In this document: positions 6,524 through 8,359 of the stretch, piece after piece
Layout of the letters: each line of letters opens with the position of its first letter
Numbering within the stretch: position 1 is the stretch's first letter
Origin: Porphyrobacter sp.
Lineage (GTDB): Bacteria; Pseudomonadota; Alphaproteobacteria; Sphingomonadales; Sphingomonadaceae
Length of the DNA stretch: 8,359 bases
Reading direction: 5' to 3'
NCBI GenBank assembly: GCA_021732945.1
Contig: JAKFWB010000393.1
Span: 1 to 8,359 of the forward strand
The notes under the pieces: model-generated
Told to the model about the DNA's origin: nothing
Database searches by the model: none
The model's input: only the letters and a program-made list of their open reading frames with translations
Made by a program: the position numbers and the translations under genes

Positions 6524-7109
6524 CAAGCACCTCCGGAGTGATTGTCCCTGTTACCTTCAATCCATAGTCGGTCTGGAAGCGGATGAGAGCTTCGCGGGTT
6601 TTGGGACCGACTATCCCGTCCGGAGGCCCTTCATAATAACCGTATGCCATCAGCCCCGTCTGCACCTTGCGCACGATCTCCTCGATTTGCGCACGTGACG
6701 GATCAACTGTCTCTCGCGGCGTAAACAGAGGCTGCGGAGCAGTTGCCGGAGACGATGGGAGGATCGAGGATGGCGGTGTGCTTCTCTCGTTTCGCGTAGG
6801 GCTCGGTGCCGGTGTTGGCCGCGGTGTCACCCGGGGCGTTCGTGGTGGCGGCGGTGTATAAACTGGCGCGCGGGGTCTCCCGCTTGTGCCAGACCGGTGG
6901 CTCGAATGCGAAGCATGGCTCGAATGCGAGCGGTGCTGTGCTAGGTGAAACAGGTGGTTCTGCGCGAACTTGGCAATCACTGCATCATCGTCGTCGTCCG
7001 GCCCATGAGGGGGGGAACTAAGGCCGTCAAACACTTGTGCCTTGGCGTCTGCCAACGGCAAGATTCCGGCCGCAAGCAGACTGGAAATGAGAAATCTGGT
7101 CTTCTTCAT
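6498..7109 (-). CDS. hxsA: His-Xaa-Ser repeat protein HxsA, exported, peptidoglycan-binding
   Basis: 203 residues. The start is the ATG at 7109, which overlaps the hxsC stop as ATGA and begins a classic Sec signal peptide (MKKTRFLISSLLAAG, predicted cleavage after AKA at 22-24). An acidic DDDDD run at 38-42 and a His-containing stretch precede five uninterrupted His-x-Ser triplets at 59-73 (HRS HSS HAS HSS HRS). Residues 78-135 are Pro/Thr/Ser/Arg-rich, a wall-spanning type of linker. Residues 142-198 form a peptidoglycan-binding 1 domain (GIVGPKTREALIRFQTDYGL, 165-184). Family knowledge: the His-x-Ser tract is the proposed target of the radical SAM proteins HxsB and HxsC. The peptide would be modified in the cytoplasm, then exported and held at the wall by the C-domain. 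The actual modification and role are not known to me. A longer reading from 7184 is less likely because it lacks the coupling and buries the signal peptide. Confidence 0.92.
   Translation of the reverse strand: MKKTRFLISSLLAAGILPLADAKAQVFDGLSSPPHGPDDDDDAVIAKFAQNHLFHLAQHRSHSSHASHSSHRSGTSGRPRAPVYTPPPPRTPRVTPRPTPAPSPTRNERSTPPSSILPSSPATAPQPLFTPRETVDPSRAQIEEIVRKVQTGLMAYGYYEGPPDGIVGPKTREALIRFQTDYGLKVTGTITPEVLDAFRIVAR
6898..6933 (-). repeat. 18-nt-period direct repeat coding for the His-x-Ser triplets
   Basis: The 14-mer tggctcgaatgcga occurs at 6898-6911 and again at 6916-6929, offset by 18 nt. That offset equals six codons, or two His-x-Ser triplets. The repeat explains part of the tandem triplets in HxsA and suggests that the tract can grow or shrink by in-frame slippage. 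The flanking triplets use different codons and are not part of the repeat. Confidence 0.75.
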
Positions 7110-8179
7110 ATCGGTGCGACCCTGTTGACGAGCTCCTGAGGATGCCATTCGAAAAAACCGGAACAATCGGCCTTGGCCCGGCATTCCTCGCAGGCGGTGG
7201 CAAAGCGCTGCTTCCAGTCGGATATCGAGGCTACGGCCAAGTGCCGGTATGCCTCAGCCACATGGCAGAGTGGAATGTTGAAGAGCCTGACCGGTATGCC
7301 GTGGAGGACTGCCAAGTCGAGAGCTGGCGCGACCTCGGCGAAGCGCTCGGGCAAGGCAAGATGCATTTCGCCGAAATTCCTGCGCGCAAACCCGGCGTTT
7401 TCGAGCCCCATGATGGACCACTGTTCGATCTGAGGCAGGTTTTCCGCGAGGAACCGGGCCAGCGATGGAAGGTCGGCCACGTTCTTCGACAGGAGGACCG
7501 TCCGCAGCTCGATGCGCGCGCCAGCCCGAAAGAGCGTTGCGAAAGACTCCATCAGTCGCTCGAAGGCATTGGGCTTGCCGACGATGACGTCATGATGGAC
7601 CGGATCGGAGGAATAAAGCGGAATGCCCCAGGCGACCTTTCGGTAACGAGGATCGCGCAGGCGCAAGGCATGCTCTGGCCCAAAATGTTGGGCGTTTGAG
7701 AGGATGTGGAAGAAGAGATCAGGACGGCGGTCGAGCACCTCCTCGATCATCTGCAGCAGGCGCTCCATATGCAGCGTCGGCTCGCCGCCGGAGATGCCGA
7801 TAAGCGTTCCCTCGTCGGCCAGCAGGCAGGCCTCGGTGAAGTATTCAAACCGGTCGTCGTGCGTTTTCTTGGGCGGCTGCGAGCACATCACGCAAAGCTG
7901 ATCGCACTGCTCCGTCACTAGCAGCGTATTGTGGCGCGATCCCGCCCTGATCAGCCGCTCGACCCGGCCTTTTGCCGGCTCGACTAGGACGACGTCGCCT
8001 TGGACGTTTTCTCCGGCATGAAAAATCTCAAGCAGGCCGTGATCCCCGCACCAGACTGACCTGTCGTCCCGGAACTGTTCGAGCCGGCTGCAGGCACCGG
8101 TAGGCTTTTCCCCACCGCCCAGCCGGGTGACAAACGGGTGATCGGCGTCGCTCTCCGCCGGAAGGGTCAGCGCGATCAC
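7106..8179 (-). CDS. hxsC: His-Xaa-Ser system radical SAM maturase HxsC
   Basis: 357 residues. The radical SAM cluster motif is C92-x3-C96-x2-C99 (EQCDQLCVMC), and SGGEPTLH (130-137) is the SAM-contacting GGEP motif. Further cysteines at 305, 330, 333 and 339 (the last three in ACEECRAKADC) suggest a C-terminal auxiliary Fe-S region like that of SPASM/twitch peptide-modifying enzymes. The first 80 residues, before the cluster motif, are an unassigned N-domain. Family knowledge: HxsC and HxsB are paired radical SAM enzymes proposed to modify the HxsA repeat in the cytoplasm. The GTG start at 8179 overlaps the stop of the upstream gene as GTGA and the stop overlaps the hxsA ATG as ATGA, so all three are translationally coupled. 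No strong ribosome binding site precedes the GTG, which fits coupling. The identification is firm because HxsA follows directly. Confidence 0.92.
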   Translation of the reverse strand: MIALTLPAESDADHPFVTRLGGGEKPTGACSRLEQFRDDRSVWCGDHGLLEIFHAGENVQGDVVLVEPAKGRVERLIRAGSRHNTLLVTEQCDQLCVMCSQPPKKTHDDRFEYFTEACLLADEGTLIGISGGEPTLHMERLLQMIEEVLDRRPDLFFHILSNAQHFGPEHALRLRDPRYRKVAWGIPLYSSDPVHHDVIVGKPNAFERLMESFATLFRAGARIELRTVLLSKNVADLPSLARFLAENLPQIEQWSIMGLENAGFARRNFGEMHLALPERFAEVAPALDLAVLHGIPVRLFNIPLCHVAEAYRHLAVASISDWKQRFATACEECRAKADCSGFFEWHPQELVNRVAPI

Positions 8180-8359
8180 GAAGCAACTGCCATGTTCGGA
8201 AATAGCCCCGGCAGGTCAAGCCAGCGGCCCAGAGAGTATCGGGTCTTTTCGCAGTCGGAGTGGATCAGCTCGAAGGCAAAATCGAACAAGGCCAGATGAC
8301 GCTGGCAGAACTCGGTTTCGTGTCGGGGCAGGCTGGTCGTTCCATACCGCGAGATGTCG
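8176..8359 (-). CDS. hxsB: C-terminal end of radical SAM protein HxsB (partial, runs off window)
   Basis: The reverse strand from 8358 reads 60 codons without a stop until TGA at 8178-8176. The visible tail includes HETEFCQRHLALFDFAFELI followed by a Cys in HSDCEKTR and the end MAVAS. This is only the C-terminus; the radical SAM cluster motif lies outside the window. The call rests on the tightly coupled position immediately upstream of hxsC, the order hxsB-hxsC-hxsA known for this locus, and a composition compatible with the end of HxsB. An unrelated upstream gene cannot be fully excluded. Any hxsD gene and the operon promoter would also be beyond the right edge. Confidence 0.8.
   Translation of the reverse strand, partial: DISRYGTTSLPRHETEFCQRHLALFDFAFELIHSDCEKTRYSLGRWLDLPGLFPNMAVAS

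Noticed and set aside
7110..7184. Longer HxsA reading frame beginning upstream at 7184
   Set aside because: It would place 25 arginine-rich residues before an evident signal peptide; the ATG at 7109 overlapping the hxsC stop is far better.
7142..7699. 185-codon open frame on the plus strand opposite hxsC
   Set aside because: It is a shadow of the radical SAM gene, whose cluster motif and GGEP motif fix the coding strand.
7780..7790. GGEP in HxsC as a sign of a diguanylate cyclase
   Set aside because: The sequence context is SGGEPTLH after a CxxxCxxC motif, which is the radical SAM GGEP motif, not a GGDEF/GGEEF active site.

Overview
The window reads as chromosomal or island DNA of a high-GC Gram-negative bacterium, most likely an alphaproteobacterium. 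Sphingomonadales is my best guess, from the strong G/C third-position bias in the real genes, the protein style, and two poorly conserved gaps that resemble degenerate intergenic elements I associate with that order. No rRNA, tRNA or other taxonomic marker is present, so this is inference. Two compact, convergently transcribed gene blocks fill the window.

Block 1 (plus strand, 598-4427) is a four-gene operon: a DprA/SLOG-fold protein, a ComF-like type I phosphoribosyltransferase (PRTase), a second, divergent DprA-like protein, and a HAD-fold/PRTase fusion. Neighbouring genes overlap by 8 and 4 bp or lie 2 nt apart, so they are almost certainly co-transcribed and translationally coupled. Each DprA-like gene precedes a PRTase gene, giving a duplicated SLOG-PRTase logic. 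The HAD domain has lost its catalytic aspartates. The second DprA ends in QLSLF, a consensus-type beta sliding-clamp binding peptide. I cannot attach an established system name to this set. It looks like an uncharacterised nucleotide-centred defence or DNA-stress system related to competence proteins (DprA, ComF), and it is the best candidate here for a new system.

Block 2 (minus strand, 8359 down to 4867) is the downstream part of a His-Xaa-Ser (Hxs) peptide-modification locus: the C-terminal end of the radical SAM protein HxsB (cut by the window edge), the radical SAM protein HxsC, the exported repeat protein HxsA with five tandem His-x-Ser triplets and a peptidoglycan-binding domain, a small single-TM protein of the Hxs-associated TIGR03982 type, and a di-haem MauG-like cytochrome c peroxidase with two CxxCH sites. 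All five genes overlap their neighbours (4, 4, 26 and 17 bp). The expected logic is that HxsB and HxsC modify the His-x-Ser tract of HxsA in the cytoplasm, HxsA is exported to the cell wall, and the MauG-like enzyme acts oxidatively on the exterior side. The family was defined bioinformatically. I know of no established function.

The gaps at 1-597 and 4428-4866 hold no convincing gene. The first contains a plausible promoter for block 1; the second separates the two convergent operons and shows no good intrinsic terminator.
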